Below, in pieces: positions 1 through 11,446 of a stretch of DNA of 64,000 nucleotides. The notes beneath the pieces were generated by a model. It searched no databases. It saw only the letters and a program-made list of their open reading frames with translations, and was not told where the DNA came from. The stretch comes from Motacilla alba alba (taxonomy: Eukaryota > Chordata > Aves > Passeriformes > Motacillidae), in NCBI RefSeq assembly GCF_015832195.1, contig NC_052046.1:24314518-24378517 (forward strand), given 5' to 3'. Made by a program: the position numbers and the translations under genes. The first letter of the stretch is position 1, and each line of letters starts with the position of its first letter.

Positions 1-262
1 TGTCTCCTTCACCATCCACCTCTGCACTGTCGAAGTCTGGGTGCAAACACAATGCACCTGGAGATACTTTTTAAGGAAGCTCTCTCAGCTAACCCTAAGA
101 GGGTTCAAACCTTACTTTGCATAACAGAACTGTGCTTGAAAGCCCATTATAGATCTAATAAAGCTCTCTAAGTACAGAAGGAAGAAATAGTAGCTAAGCA
201 AATAAAGACTGCCTAATAATAATTTGCACCATAGTAATAGAGTTGTGCATTAGCATCTGTAT
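1..262. other. Upstream intergenic sequence, nothing recognised
   Basis: AT-rich sequence with no gene or repeat I can name. Confidence 0.5.
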
Positions 263-700
263 ACCTGTATTGTCTCTGCCTGGGATATAATTATGTTTCT
301 TCATAGCAACCTGTATGGTGCTGCACTCTGCCTCTGTGACCAAAATGTTTTGGTTATTGAACCGGGCTTGCACAGCCCTCTCTGTTTGTCCCCCTCTCCC
401 TACAGCAAGCAGGCCAGGGGTGAGCAAGAGCCTGGGAAGAGAAGCAGCCATGACAGGTGACCCCAACTGAACAAATGCAAATGCCGTATGACATACAATC
501 ACATGCTCAGCAGTCAGATGTGGGGGTGTAGCCTTTCCAAAGTAGCCAATCCTTTAGATACAAGCCAGGCACTGATGCGCTGTTTGGAGACAGCAAGTCA
601 CTGCCATGACAATACTTGCTCTTTTTTCCCCTCTCTTATTCATTATCTAACTGTTCTTATCTCAACCTATAACTTTTTTTTTTTTTAATACAAAAAGCAA
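263..700 (+). mobile_element. Degraded ERVL-like LTR
   Basis: Collinear with the avian ERVL LTR: CTGGGATATAATTATG (degraded GCTGGGATAGAGTTAATTTT), a TTTGGTTATTGAACC stretch, CAGCAAGCAGGCCAGGGGTG, GTGACCCCAACTGAACAAAT and near the end TCTTATCTCAACC. Heavily mutated, no clear target-site duplication. Open frames here are not genes. Confidence 0.7.
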
Positions 701-1041
701 GATGTATTTGTTTAATCATCATGCCTATTCAGTCCATGGATCACCTTGCAGAATTTTCATACAAGAGGAAGAAGAATGTGGGGGTTGATGTAGAAAATGT
801 ATTTATTTTTTAGGTCAAATTAGTATGTAGCCTCTTCATATTTTCTTGGAAGGAATAAATTAATTATACAGAAAATAATTTTCCCCATCTTTCATTCTAT
901 TAAAAAGAAAATAAAATTGTTGACTAACAAATTCAGTTTTGGTAAGACCAGCAGCAATTTTGTAGGTCTTTATACTTCAGTATAAGAATGTCAAGAATCT
1001 TAAGTTGAAGTTTTGACTCCTAATTTTAGAGATTTTAGGGA
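701..1041. other. Short intergenic stretch, nothing recognised
   Basis: AT-rich sequence between an LTR and a CR1; no feature seen. Confidence 0.5.
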
Positions 1042-1830
1042 ATAGAATCATAGAATCACATGATGTGCTGACTTGAAAGGGACCTATCATTGATCATTGA
1101 GTCTAACTCCGGGGCCTGCACAGGACACACCAAGAATCACACTACGGGCCTGACATCATTGTCCAAACACTTTTTGAACTATTTCAGGCTCTGTGTTGTG
1201 ACAATTTCCCTGGGGATCCTGCTCCAGTGCCCAACTATCCTGTGGGTCAAAAACATTTTCCTGATATCCAACCAAAACCTTCCCTGACCCAACTTCATGC
1301 CATTTACTCGAGTCTGGTCACCACAGAGAAGAGATCAGTCTGTTTGTCCTCTTTGCCGCACAAGGAAGTTGTAGACTCTGATGAGGTGTCTTGTCAGTCA
1401 GATCAAGTGACTTTAGCTGCTTCTCATATATGGCTTCCCCTCGAGATCCTTCATCATCCTCATGACCCTCGTCTGGATGCTCTAGTTTAATGTCTTTCTT
1501 ATACTGCAGTGCCCAAAACTACCCCCAGCGCTCAAGGCGAGGCTGCCCTACTGCAGAGCAGAGTGGGACAATCCCCTCTGTTGCTCGGCTGGCAATGCTG
1601 GGGCAGGCTATGGTTGGCCATTTGGGCTGCCAAGACATTGCTGACTCATCTTCAACTTGCCATCAACCAAGACCCCCATGACCCTTTCCATGGCACTGCT
1701 GTGCAGCACCTCATTCCACAGTGTATACACACAGCCATGACTGCCCTGTCTCAGAAGCAGAATCCAGCATCTGTCCTTGTTAAACTTCATAATGGTGGTG
1801 ACTGCCTAATCCTCTAATTTGTCAAGAATA
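1042..1830 (-). mobile_element. CR1 LINE fragment, minus strand
   Basis: It starts with the reverse complement of the CR1 3' end (AATAGAATCATAGAATCAC, then TTGAAAGGGACC). Typical CR1 tail text follows: CCTGGGGATCCTGCTCCAG, TTTTCCTGATATCCAACC, CCTGACCCAACTTCATGCC. About 790 bp, 5'-truncated, with no intact ORF. Confidence 0.92.
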
Positions 1831-4800
1831 CCTTTTTTATAAGATTTTCCCACTGGGTTACCACTATTGGATCATATGTTTCTCCATAACTAACAGCTTT
1901 CACTATCACTGATTGAAAATTTAGGATGCAAAAAAAACCAGTGACATAGCTTACATTCTATTAGAATAATTGATATCTACTACTAACAAAATCCTTTTTT
2001 TCCATAACAAATTATATTTCAAAACATTATAATGAAACTCCCTCCTCTACTTCAGACCTTGTAAAGAACATTAGGCATGAGATTCTCTATAGATAACTAA
2101 TGATTGATTAATGTACAGTCCTAATGCATTTTAACATTCTTTACTATAATCAATTCACCCTGCTTAAGCAGTAATGTGCCAGAGCTGTTCATTCAATCAA
2201 GAAAGAGCATGACAACACTCTGGAGGATAGGGTTAGTAAAATACTTATTCCAAAATTGACTCATCGTTATGTCCTCAGTGACAAGGTATTGGCATTTTTT
2301 TAAAATCAAGTAATTTTCTAGTTAGTGATCTGACTAGCCATTTCTTTGTCCCTTTCTACTATCCATGTTGTCATATTAGGTATCAAAAGATCAGCAATGA
2401 GAGAAGAAAGATGAAGGTCTCAATTCTTAGTTTAGTCATTTTGCTTTAATATTTCTCAATTATCTGTAGACTTCATCCTTCTATAAAGGAATAAAATCTT
2501 CAAGTTTTTGAGTTAATGTACGCTACCCTTAACAATCTTGGAAAAAAAACAACCCCAAAACAACAAACACAGTAAAATCTAAAGGCAAGTCAAGAGCAGT
2601 GGTTTAGAATTAGTGGACCCACATAGCAGTTTAATAAATACCTTCTGTAGAACATCATCATGTGAGCTATTACCACTCAGCCATGACTACTTCAGGACTA
2701 TCAGTTCTGATTAAAGTAATACAAAGTTATGTAAAACTAACTAACATTTGAAAACTATACTGAAGATTCAATTGAATAATTTTGTTGGGTCTAGCTGGAA
2801 TTCTTACTGATGCTCCTTCTATCGCACACTGGCAAATTGTACCAAATTTCACCAAGTTTCAGAATACAAACACAAGAACATGTTACAACATGTTTTTTTT
2901 CCATTTAGTCTGAATTAAAGTTCAAATGCCAGTAGTATCCCACACTGTAATTCATCAATGTTAAAACACAGATGTAAAAATTATTACAAAAACTACTCAA
3001 ATTATTATTAAGAATTATAAACTAAAATAGGGCAGATACTTTACTAGTATAAACAGTTCCAACATTACAGAACTAGATCAATTTAATAATGAATAAAAGT
3101 TAGACTGTCACTGGAGAACATCCACAATTCTAGTTTTTACAAATGCTGATAGTTCCCCTTAGGGTTTTCTAGAGCTTGTTTCATTACAAAATAGTTAATA
3201 ATGTGGGGGATTTTTCCCCTGAATTTTAGTATGTGTTATGAAAAAACAGTATTTCAGACAAATTAAAATTACCAATACTAAAACTGCTTACCAATTGTAA
3301 ACTGATGTGAAAGGTTGTAGTTACATATTCGGAAAAAAAAAGTTTAAAAACACAGACAAACTACTTACATTAAATTAGTTTCCAAGTAGAATTTCCAATG
3401 AAGAATAAGTTACTTCAAGAAGTAAAAGAGACATCTATTAATAAAAGAAAATTTACTGTACTAAAGAATATTTAATTTCAAAAATCACTAATTTTTACTT
3501 ATGCAAGGAATTCACACCAACTACATCTCAGATTTCAGGCACACACAAGTACTAGAAGATACTGAATACACACTTCTGCACAACAGCTACACAATAACCC
3601 AGAATCTCTAAGTGAAGAGCTACTATTTTTAATTTACTAACAGCTTCCCAAAGTGGAACAACTGCACAGCATATTTCTTTTTTATTTTCTTAATGTTGAG
3701 TAATGTTGGCCACCATAACAATTCCATTTTCTTCTTAAGAATGATCAACAGGACAGTACAAGCATTAGAACTCAATATAATTTATAGTACAAAGAAAGAC
3801 ATGATACAGCTATGGATCCCCCCGGATGGAGGCAACTTAACTTGGAAATGAAACTTCAAGAAGTCATGACCACATACTTACTTAGCACTTACACATAAGC
3901 ATAAAATAGGCAATTTCCTAAGATTTCAAATTACAGCACTGCTTTTCTCAACATGTCACAGAATGTTGACAATTCTTTTCAATTCCATTCTTTAACATGA
4001 TCCCCAATGACATGAAAGTGATCATCTCTTTCTTACACAAATATACACTCCAGCTGAAAGCTGAAGTCTTGTAAGTTTCAGTTTGCTCAGTTTTTTATAC
4101 CATATTACCTCAACACTTTAACCATAGGCTGCAGTATTCACTAGCCGTCCTGTTTTCCTTGCATGTGCTGACTTTGAGTCATTGAATTTTCTTGGAAGAA
4201 AAAAACTAACCTTTTGGGAATACCTTCTTTATCCAAAATGAAGTTAAAATCTGATTTCAGAATGAAAAAGGTTAAATCTTACAAGAAAACTCTACCAGAA
4301 CTTAGATTCAACAGTTTAATTACTAGGTTCTCACACAAGAAAAATGCATGTGCAAAATCTACTACTGGGTCAGAGACAAAAAAAAAAATTAAACCAATGT
4401 TTTAAGTGACAGAGGAGGAGCCAAACAATGGATTTACTACCTTTTCTGATTACTTTTAACTCTTCCTTCCTTAAGTATCCTTTTCTCCTCTGCTGGCTGA
4501 TTCCCAGGGTTACATTCTTGTAAGAAAGGAATTACACAATCTGCTGTTTCCTTTTTGGTAGATATATGCTTTGTAAATACAAAGGACAAACACTATTAAA
4601 ATCATCATTTGCAAGCAGCTTTCCCAATCTTCAGTTTTGGATAATACAATTACTTCCGAGTCCTAGATCCCTTAAATATATGAAATAATCACTGTGTATT
4701 AAAGAAAGTAACATCAATTAATATTACAATCCAGGCTTTTCTACCAAAGATAGAGACATACATACTGTTACTCTCATTTACAAGGTGTACATGCCTCTAA

Positions 4801-5244
4801 AGTTGTTTTTGAAGGGCTGATTTTCAAAACTGTTTAAAATACAAACAAACAAACAAATAAAACTCCCCAAACCACAGCAGTGCAACAGCAAATATTTCTT
4901 AGCTAGTAGAAGAATGACTTTAAGACATAGTTATTTAGCGACAAACTGATTCAATTCTTTGTTACAAAACCATATCTTAATTTTCCAACAGAAGAAATCA
5001 TGTCTTGGAATTTTAAGAAACTGTTTTCAGGTTTGACTTACCTCATGATTGTGACAGCAAAGAAAAAGTTTTAAAATAGATATTCTTCTAAAAATCAGTA
5101 TGAGAAATCCTCAATCACATTATTTGTAAGGTATATCTCTATTGTCCACTTATCAAGTATAATCCATTCCTGTCTCTAGGAAAATTTTGCTTAATTGCCA
5201 GAACAGTCTCACACAGCTCTGTGGTCTCTAGCAATTCACAATTA
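1831..5244. other. Intergenic AT-rich DNA, nothing recognised
   Basis: 3.4 kb of AT-rich sequence with homopolymer runs and a short (CAAA)n at about 4845-4860. No coding pattern and no repeat family recognised. Confidence 0.6.
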
Positions 5245-5250
5245 CTATTT

Positions 5251-5628
5251 TGTTGTGAGATTTGCAGGGGTCCCAGGATGAGGGAAGAGACGAGAATCTC
5301 GACTCCATTTTTCAGAAGGCTGATTTATTATATTATGATATAAGTTATATTAAAAATGCTATATCAAAATGATATTAAAAGAATAGAGAGAGAGGATTCA
5401 TCAGAAGGCGAGACAGGAATAGAAAGGAATGATTAACAAAGGCTTGTGACTGACCAGAGAGTCTGACCCAGCTGCATCTTTGATTGGCTATTAAGTAGAA
5501 ACACCTAACATGGACCAAGCACAGATACACCTGTTGCATTATTGTTTACATTTCTTTCCTGAGGCTCCTCAGCTTCTTAGGAGAAGAAAATCCTGGCAAA
5601 AGGATTTTCATAAAATATCATGGTGACA
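5251..5628 (-). mobile_element. Solo LTR (ERVK-like), family A copy 1
   Basis: 378 bp with TG...CA ends (TGTTGTGAG ... GGTGACA on the + strand) and an exact 6-bp target-site duplication CTATTT at 5245-5250 and 5629-5634. Read on the minus strand it has a CCAAT box (reverse of GATTGGCTATT) and an AATAAA signal (reverse of GATTTATTATATT). A second copy is at 29519-29896. The 6-bp duplication points to an ERVK/betaretrovirus-like integrase. Confidence 0.92.
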
Positions 5629-5634
5629 CTATTT

Positions 5635-6788
5635 ATCTTCCCGCTTTCATAAATGCAGATCTGAAATATTTTCATAGCATAGTATGAAATAGTATGCACC
5701 AAAGCACTCTACGCCAAAGGCATTCTACATCTTGAAGCATCCTTTCTCACTAGTCTTTTCATTTCTCTTATTTTTGGAGCTACGGAATAAAATTTAATAA
5801 TATACAGCCTAAGTAAGTAGCTTTCTCCCTTTGACTATGTACTTCCTAATGTCAACATAGATTTTAAATGATTTATCAAACTGTTTGGTAAACAATATGA
5901 AATAAAAATAAACTAAAGATAGCCCTCATTCCTATTCTACATTCCCTTCATAATTGAAATTATGAAAATATTTTCCTGTCTGGTATTCTTAGCAAAGTTA
6001 AAGTTTAAAGCACTATTGGACTTATATTTCCAGGACTTTTAAAACAGAAATTGTCATTTAATCCTGATCTAGGACTTCTTCTTTCTTCAATTAAAACTCA
6101 GAACTTTGTCTATTTCAAATTCAATAATTGAATTTACTTTTTCTTTAAGTTTTGACATTGAAAAGAAGGAGGGAGGGGAAAGCAGAGTCTCTGTATTTTA
6201 AGTCTGTGTTTATAGAAAGATGTGGTAGGACTTCTGGCAAATGAAAGTATCTTCAATCAACAACAACACAAAATGAAAGCAGCATTTTGTGTGACCAACT
6301 AAATTGAGGTGATAATTTGACTTGAACACTTCTATTACATTTGCAATACTAGAGAGAATCATCATGATTCCATGGGCTGATCAGGAGAACTAACTAACTG
6401 ACCACTAGAAATTTATTTGAAATGAAGACACCTGGTATGGTTCATTGATTTGCTCACATTATTGTATTCCCCATGCCTTCAATGAAAAAATAACCCAACC
6501 CAACTGTTACATCAATAGTGAAGTTTTGGGGGTTGAGAGTTTTTTTCTTTTTTAAATGGGTATTCTAAAACATAGATGTATTTTTGCAGTAGGATTTCTA
6601 ATTTATGTATCTGGAAATGTATTTCAAACTAAAAAGTTAAATTAAGACTCTCCAGATACACTTTTTCTGGTTTGAAAAGACAGATGTTTGCTAAGGAAAG
6701 CAGGAGTCTCCCCTGAAATGGAAAATGTAAACTTCCTCCCTCTGAATTGTTATAATTTTGAAATTAAGGGTGCTCTCAGGTAAAGATA
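5635..6788. other. Intergenic AT-rich DNA, nothing recognised
   Basis: No coding or repeat signature seen. Confidence 0.5.
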
Positions 6789-7887
6789 TGGGAGCAGGAA
6801 TAACAGTTCTTTATTAGGAAAGAAAATTTAAAAAAACCCAAACAAAACAATGCAGTAATACAAAACAACACTGACAGAGTCAGAATACAACCTGACACCC
6901 TGTGGGTCAGGGTGGTGGTAGCAGTCCAATTGAAATGGAGGCTGCAGTCTTCCTGGAATGACAGATGGGGTTCTGTTGAAGCAGTGATCCTGCAGAAGGG
7001 TGTAGTCTTCCTCTGAAGATCCAGTGGTGGTGTAGATGGGGCTGGTCTTCCCCTGGGAATCCAGTGGAAAAGGCTGCCTGTGGTCTTCCAAACCTCTGAT
7101 TATATCCAGTAAGGAATGCTTGGCTTCTCCTTCTGGGCAGAGCTTCTCCCAGTGGGATGATGTAATTTTATCAATCATGCAGTGAGACTCAAAGGCTCAT
7201 TAACAGAAGTTATCTCCCTGGAGGGAGGATTGGTTGTGGAAGAGGTAAAGAAAACTGCCTAATTAACAGAAGATAACTGCTCCACAGATAGGAAGAGAAT
7301 ACACACACCTGTAGCAGGTGCAGGCCCTGCAAGCCTCCCCTGGCGTTCGGAGGCCTAAGATAGGCAAAATGCTGAGTCATGATGACTGGACATTAGGAGC
7401 CCCTCTCTCCGGCTCTTGGATCCCTGCTTATCTCTCTATAAGGCTATAGGTCACTTTCTTCTAACCCTTACCATTGGACAATTCTCAATCCCCCTTTGCC
7501 CTATATAAACCCCTGTTTCTGCCCGGTTCATCAGGAAGAGCCGTCCCTGATTCCCTTCACAGAAGAGCTACAAGAGAAGACCAATAAAGACATCTCTGTG
7601 GAATCTTCATACGTCTCTCCTCCTCTCTTTTTTCCCCACGTTAGCCAAATGCCTGCTGCCTGCCCCAGCCAAGACTAGCAAGCCCAAGAGCTGAAATCAC
7701 TAACAAGCTGAAAATCACAAAGCTGAATATCACTAATAGCTTGCTGAGGCCAAGGCTGGAAGGCGCTGCTTGAAGCATGGACGGGCAGCCCTTATCAGGG
7801 CTGAGCTATCTGGCTTCTAATGCAGCTGTCTGGGGACACCCCATAACTCAGCGAGCGGCATTACACACCCATTTCCAACCCAAGACA
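6789..7887 (-). mobile_element. Older LTR (same group as 41044-41572), split by a younger LTR
   Basis: Collinear with 41044-41572: ACTGACAGAGTCAGAATAC, GTCAGGGTGGTGGTAGCAGT, CATTAACAGAAGTTATCTCC and GGAAGAGAATACAC. It is interrupted by the solo LTR at 7310-7863 and resumes at about 7870 with CATTTCCAACCCAAGACA, matching the last 18 bp of the other copy. A polyadenylation-like TTTATTAGG near 6810 sets the strand as minus. The 5' end on the + strand is uncertain. Confidence 0.78.
7310..7863 (+). mobile_element. Solo LTR, family B copy 1
   Basis: 554 bp, TGTAGCAGG ... GCGGCATTA, with the exact 6-bp target-site duplication CACACC (7304-7309, 7864-7869). Promoter-like parts remain: AP-1 site TGAGTCA at about 7374, TATA box CTATATAAAC at 7501 and AATAAA at about 7585. 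A second copy lies inverted at 10005-10580. Internal genes are absent. Confidence 0.92.
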
Positions 7888-7994
7888 CACTCGATTGGAC
7901 ACTTTCTGAATTTTAAATTGTCAGTTTCTTTAAATGACTAAGAGCCTCCTAAAGTTAGTCCTCTTACAGTTCAAACTTAGTTTATTGATTCCTT

Positions 7995-8625
7995 GTTAAG
8001 TGGTTTGTCCTCATGTTCTCCCCACGTTGGTTTACCCCTAGGCTTTACCCTCCCTCAAAGCTGTCCCTCATGCCTTTCCCCACCTCTTGCTCCAGCTCTT
8101 TCCCTGACTGCCAAGGCAACCCAGCCTTTGAATCCTGAAACTTCTCTGCCACTAAAACCTCACACCAATGTCTGTTTGCAACACCCCTTTGGAATTCCCC
8201 TACTCCTGGAAGCTCCATTAGCCCATACAACCCATCCTCTCCACCCTCCAACCCCAACTGGCCCCAGATACTTGATGTAATCCCCTCCCTCCTCCCCTGA
8301 GGATTCCTATTGGTTAGCTGTTTGTGTTCACTCCCTGACTTGTATCTGTATAACACCCCCTTGGACAACACAGCTAGGGGCTTTTTGTCTGGCTCCCTTT
8401 ACTTGGAACAAACCATTCCTTGTGGACCCTCAAGACGGAGAGCCTCCTCCTTTCTCCTCTGCCTGGTCTCTGTCTTGGCTTGTGTCTGGCACCTTAGAGC
8501 AAGTAGTTCTAAAGGTTCTGCTTCTGGTAAATCCTCATACCAAGGCAGTTCCCCATTCCTGGCGTGGCACTGGAGTTCTAAGAACTAACCCTAGATTCTA
8601 GGTTGCAGCAGTCACTTCACAATCC
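7995..8625 (+). mobile_element. Probable old LTR, unclassified
   Basis: Layout resembles an LTR: a C-rich U3-like part, TATA-like TGTATAACACCCCC near 8348, and GGAACAAACCATTCC near 8406 (a likely decayed AATAAA region) followed by U5-like sequence. No target-site duplication found, so edges are guesses. 8626-9639 shows nothing I can assign. Confidence 0.45.
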
Positions 8626-9639
8626 CACATTCAAATTATATGATACTGCTGTTTTACCAAGTATGTCTGGTATACATATCACAGAATGTTCTCAATTTAG
8701 AAACACAGAATGGCCAAATACAGTCCTGCCAAGTATTATTTCCTGTGATGCTTTTCTTTAATAAACAATATTATTGCATCTTCCTGCTTCATAATAAGTT
8801 ACTAAGTTGATGAAATGTCTCTGAGTTACAGCAGTGCTTTTACTTCCTATCTCCACCTAAAGGGCCACACCACTCAAAGTTCAATGAGAGGTCCTATTAT
8901 TCTGCATGTTTAATTTAAAAAGTCCAGGATCTAATATGCCAGTATCCCAACACATAAGTTCACTTACATTATCTTGGATATCATGTTAAAAGCAAGCATA
9001 TGTCCAGCCTTACAGTAGGAGAGGCACAGCTTGTATTTGCAGTCAGCTCCATAACTTCTGTATTCTGCTGCTACAAGACCTTTTGCATTTTACACATATA
9101 AAAATGCAAGGATACAGCAACACAACTTCCGGCAATGCAATACAGTGTTCTTACTTCCAGTCATCACATCCCTCAGTCTTGCCACACAACTAGCAATTTG
9201 TAAGGGCTTCCTCAGGAAACAGAAGCATCTCAGCAAATTGCTTCGTCAGAGTGATCAAAAGGAAGAGAAAATTGCTAAATCTCCTCTGCATAACTCATGT
9301 CTTTGTGAAAGCATAATTCATGGCCCTCCACAGGACAAAGACCAGTCTTGAATTCTGTCTTCCAGCCTGTACTTGGAAGGACTATTGAATTCCAGCACAA
9401 TATTGCACACGTCCTGTGAGGCTCAGGAATGCCAGGATGCATAACCAGCTAATGTCAGCCGCCAGAAAAAAACTTCTTACTCCCAGAATTATGGAGTACC
9501 AGCTTTCAAGAAAACTAAGCAGCTCAAATGGAGGTAGAACACAAAATCATTTGGAAGTTCTGGAGACCTCATTATGGTGAAAGTGACTTGGTATCTTACT
9601 GCATTGGGTCTATAACACAAGATTATGATCATTTCAGTG

Positions 9640-10004
9640 GACTGCAAAGACAACCTCCCTGAGGAGCCTGTCCCACATAGTTCCAGCCAGCTCCAATGGA
9701 CACAGGGCACAGCTGAGCCCTGCAGTCAAAGTGGTAGCACCTTTCAGAAAACTTACTTAAGAAATGGTAAAAAATGCTGCACAGCAGCTGAGAGAGAGGA
9801 GTGACGAATATGTGAAACCAACATCAGAGAACAGGGGGACAAGGTGCTCCAGGCACTGATCAAGCGATTTCCGTACAGCCCACGCTGGAATAAGTTTATC
9901 TTGATAGAACTGTGGCCCACATACAATCCATGTTGAATCAGTTTGGGAAGGACTGTATCCCACAGAAAGGACCCACCTGGGAGTACTGGAAGAGTGTGAT
10001 AAGG
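9640..10004 (+). mobile_element. ERVL-type element, segment 1 of 3
   Basis: Collinear with a widespread avian ERVL-associated sequence: AAGTGGTAGCACCTTTCAG, CTGAGAGAGAGGAGTGACG, AGGTGCTCCAGGCACTGATC, GGGAAGGACTGTATCCCAC and a GGAAGAGTGTGATAAGG end, where a younger LTR has landed. Assignment is from memory of avian repeats; collinearity across the insertions supports it. Confidence 0.7.
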
Positions 10005-10580
10005 TAATGCCGCTGGCTGGGCTATGGGGTGTTCCCAGGTAGCTACATTAAAGCCGGATAGCTCAGCTCTGAGAAGAGCTAGTCCACCTGAGCTCTAGCA
10101 GTGCCTCCAGCCTGTGCCTTAGCAAGCCTTTAGTGATATTCAGCTTTAGTGATTTTCAGCTCATTAGTGATTTCAGCTCTTGGACTTGCTAGGCTCAGCT
10201 GGGGCATGCAGCAGCCATTCGGTAGATGGGAAAAGAGAGGAGAGAAGCTGTGTGAGGTTCTGAGAAGATGTCTTTATTGGTCTTCTTTGTAGCTCTTCCA
10301 CAAAGGGGCTCAAAGGGTCTCAGGGACAGCAACTCTAATAAGCCAGGCAGAAACAGGGGTTTATATAGGGCAAGAGGGGATCGAGGATTGTCCAATGGAA
10401 AGGGTTAAAGGAAAGTGACCTGTAGCCTTACAGAAAGATAAGCAAGGGTCCGAGAGCGGGAGAGAGGGGCTCGAGAGCGGGAGAGAGGGGCTCCTAATGT
10501 CCAGTCATCATGACTCAGCATTTTACCCGTCTTAAGCCTCCGAACGCCAAGGCAGGTTTGCAGGGCCTGGGCCTGCTACA
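10005..10580 (-). mobile_element. Solo LTR, family B copy 2 (inverted)
   Basis: 576 bp; the minus-strand version of the 7310-7863 LTR, again TGTAGCAGG ... GCGGCATTA, with the exact 6-bp target-site duplication ATAAGG (9999-10004, 10581-10586). A perfect 21-bp tandem duplication (about 10451-10492) explains most of its extra length. AP-1, TATA and AATAAA are retained. Confidence 0.92.
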
Positions 10581-10586
10581 ATAAGG

Positions 10587-10751
10587 AAAAAGGGGCAGAG
10601 AGGAGCTGCTATGTATTGATCCCAGCAATCATTTCCTGTGTCCTGGCACCACTCAGAGAGAGGAGTCAGGATTGAAGGACTGAAGTTGAGCCTGAGAAAA
10701 AGAAGGAGGATGAAGGGAATGCAGTATAGATATTTTGTATTTCTTTCTCAC
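10587..10751 (+). mobile_element. ERVL-type element, segment 2 of 3
   Basis: Resumes the element cut at 10004: AAAGGGGCAGAGAGGAGCTG, GAAGTTGAGCCTGAGAAAAA, then TTTTGTATTTCTTTCTCAC. It is cut again at 10752 by another solo LTR. Confidence 0.68.
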
Positions 10752-11233
10752 TGCAGGGGCCAAGGAATCCGTGTGCAAAGCAGTGGTTGCTCTCCCCTGG
10801 AGAGCCAACCCTTGAACCAGGCACACTCACATATGGTGAGGAAATCCTCCCACCCATGATCCTTTGCAGTTCTATGTTAATGAGTTGTACCCTATTGGTT
10901 TTTCCCTTGTCATTCTTCCCAGTTACATGTATCCCATTCCTTACTTGTTTCTCCCCACCCTTCCAGTTCCCTATATAAAGCCCTGTTTTTCACTGTGAAA
11001 CATGAGCTGCTGTTCCTGGCTCCCTTCACAAAGGGCCCTGCTCTACTAAAGGCCTCCACTCTGTGGAACCTGACACATTAATGCTCAAGTCTCTTTTCTC
11101 AGCATTGCTGGCACCGCCGCTGAGAGCTGAGAATCACTCTGCTGCTGGAATTGTGCCTGTGCCCCGGGACGTCTTTATAAAGGCGCTTCTTCAGGAAGGT
11201 CGTGGCACTCCTGCCATCAACACCACCGTGGCA
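10752..11233 (+). mobile_element. Solo LTR, family C
   Basis: 482 bp, TGCAGGGGCC ... CCACCGTGGCA, flanked by the exact 5-bp target-site duplication CTCAC (10747-10751, 11234-11238). TATA box CTATATAAAG at about 10971; the polyadenylation site is decayed (ACTAAAGGCC near 11046). The 5-bp duplication fits an ERVL-like integrase. It lies inside the older ERVL element. Confidence 0.85.
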
Positions 11234-11238
11234 CTCAC

Positions 11239-11446
11239 CATCCAGCTCTATTATAATTGGCAATAAATTAAATTATTTCTCCCATGTTCGGTCTGTTTCC
11301 CCTGTGATATTACTTAGTAGGTTTTCTCTCTGTCTTTATCTTGACTCATGAATTTAATCTATATTTCTATCCATCCTGCTGATGTTCAGGAATGAGAAAG
11401 CAGCTCTGTGGGTGGCTAGCAGGCAGCCAAAGTCAGCCCACCACAG
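11239..11446 (+). mobile_element. ERVL-type element, segment 3 of 3
   Basis: Third piece of the interrupted element: AATTGGCAATAAATTAAATT, GTCTTTATCTTGACTCATGA, then CAGCCAAAGTCAGCCCACCA. These match the end of the avian ERVL-associated sequence in the expected order. Confidence 0.7.

Noticed and set aside
6828..7178. 116-codon minus-strand frame
   Set aside because: It lies within an old LTR; the related copy at 41178-41381 does not preserve the frame, so there is no sign of coding constraint.
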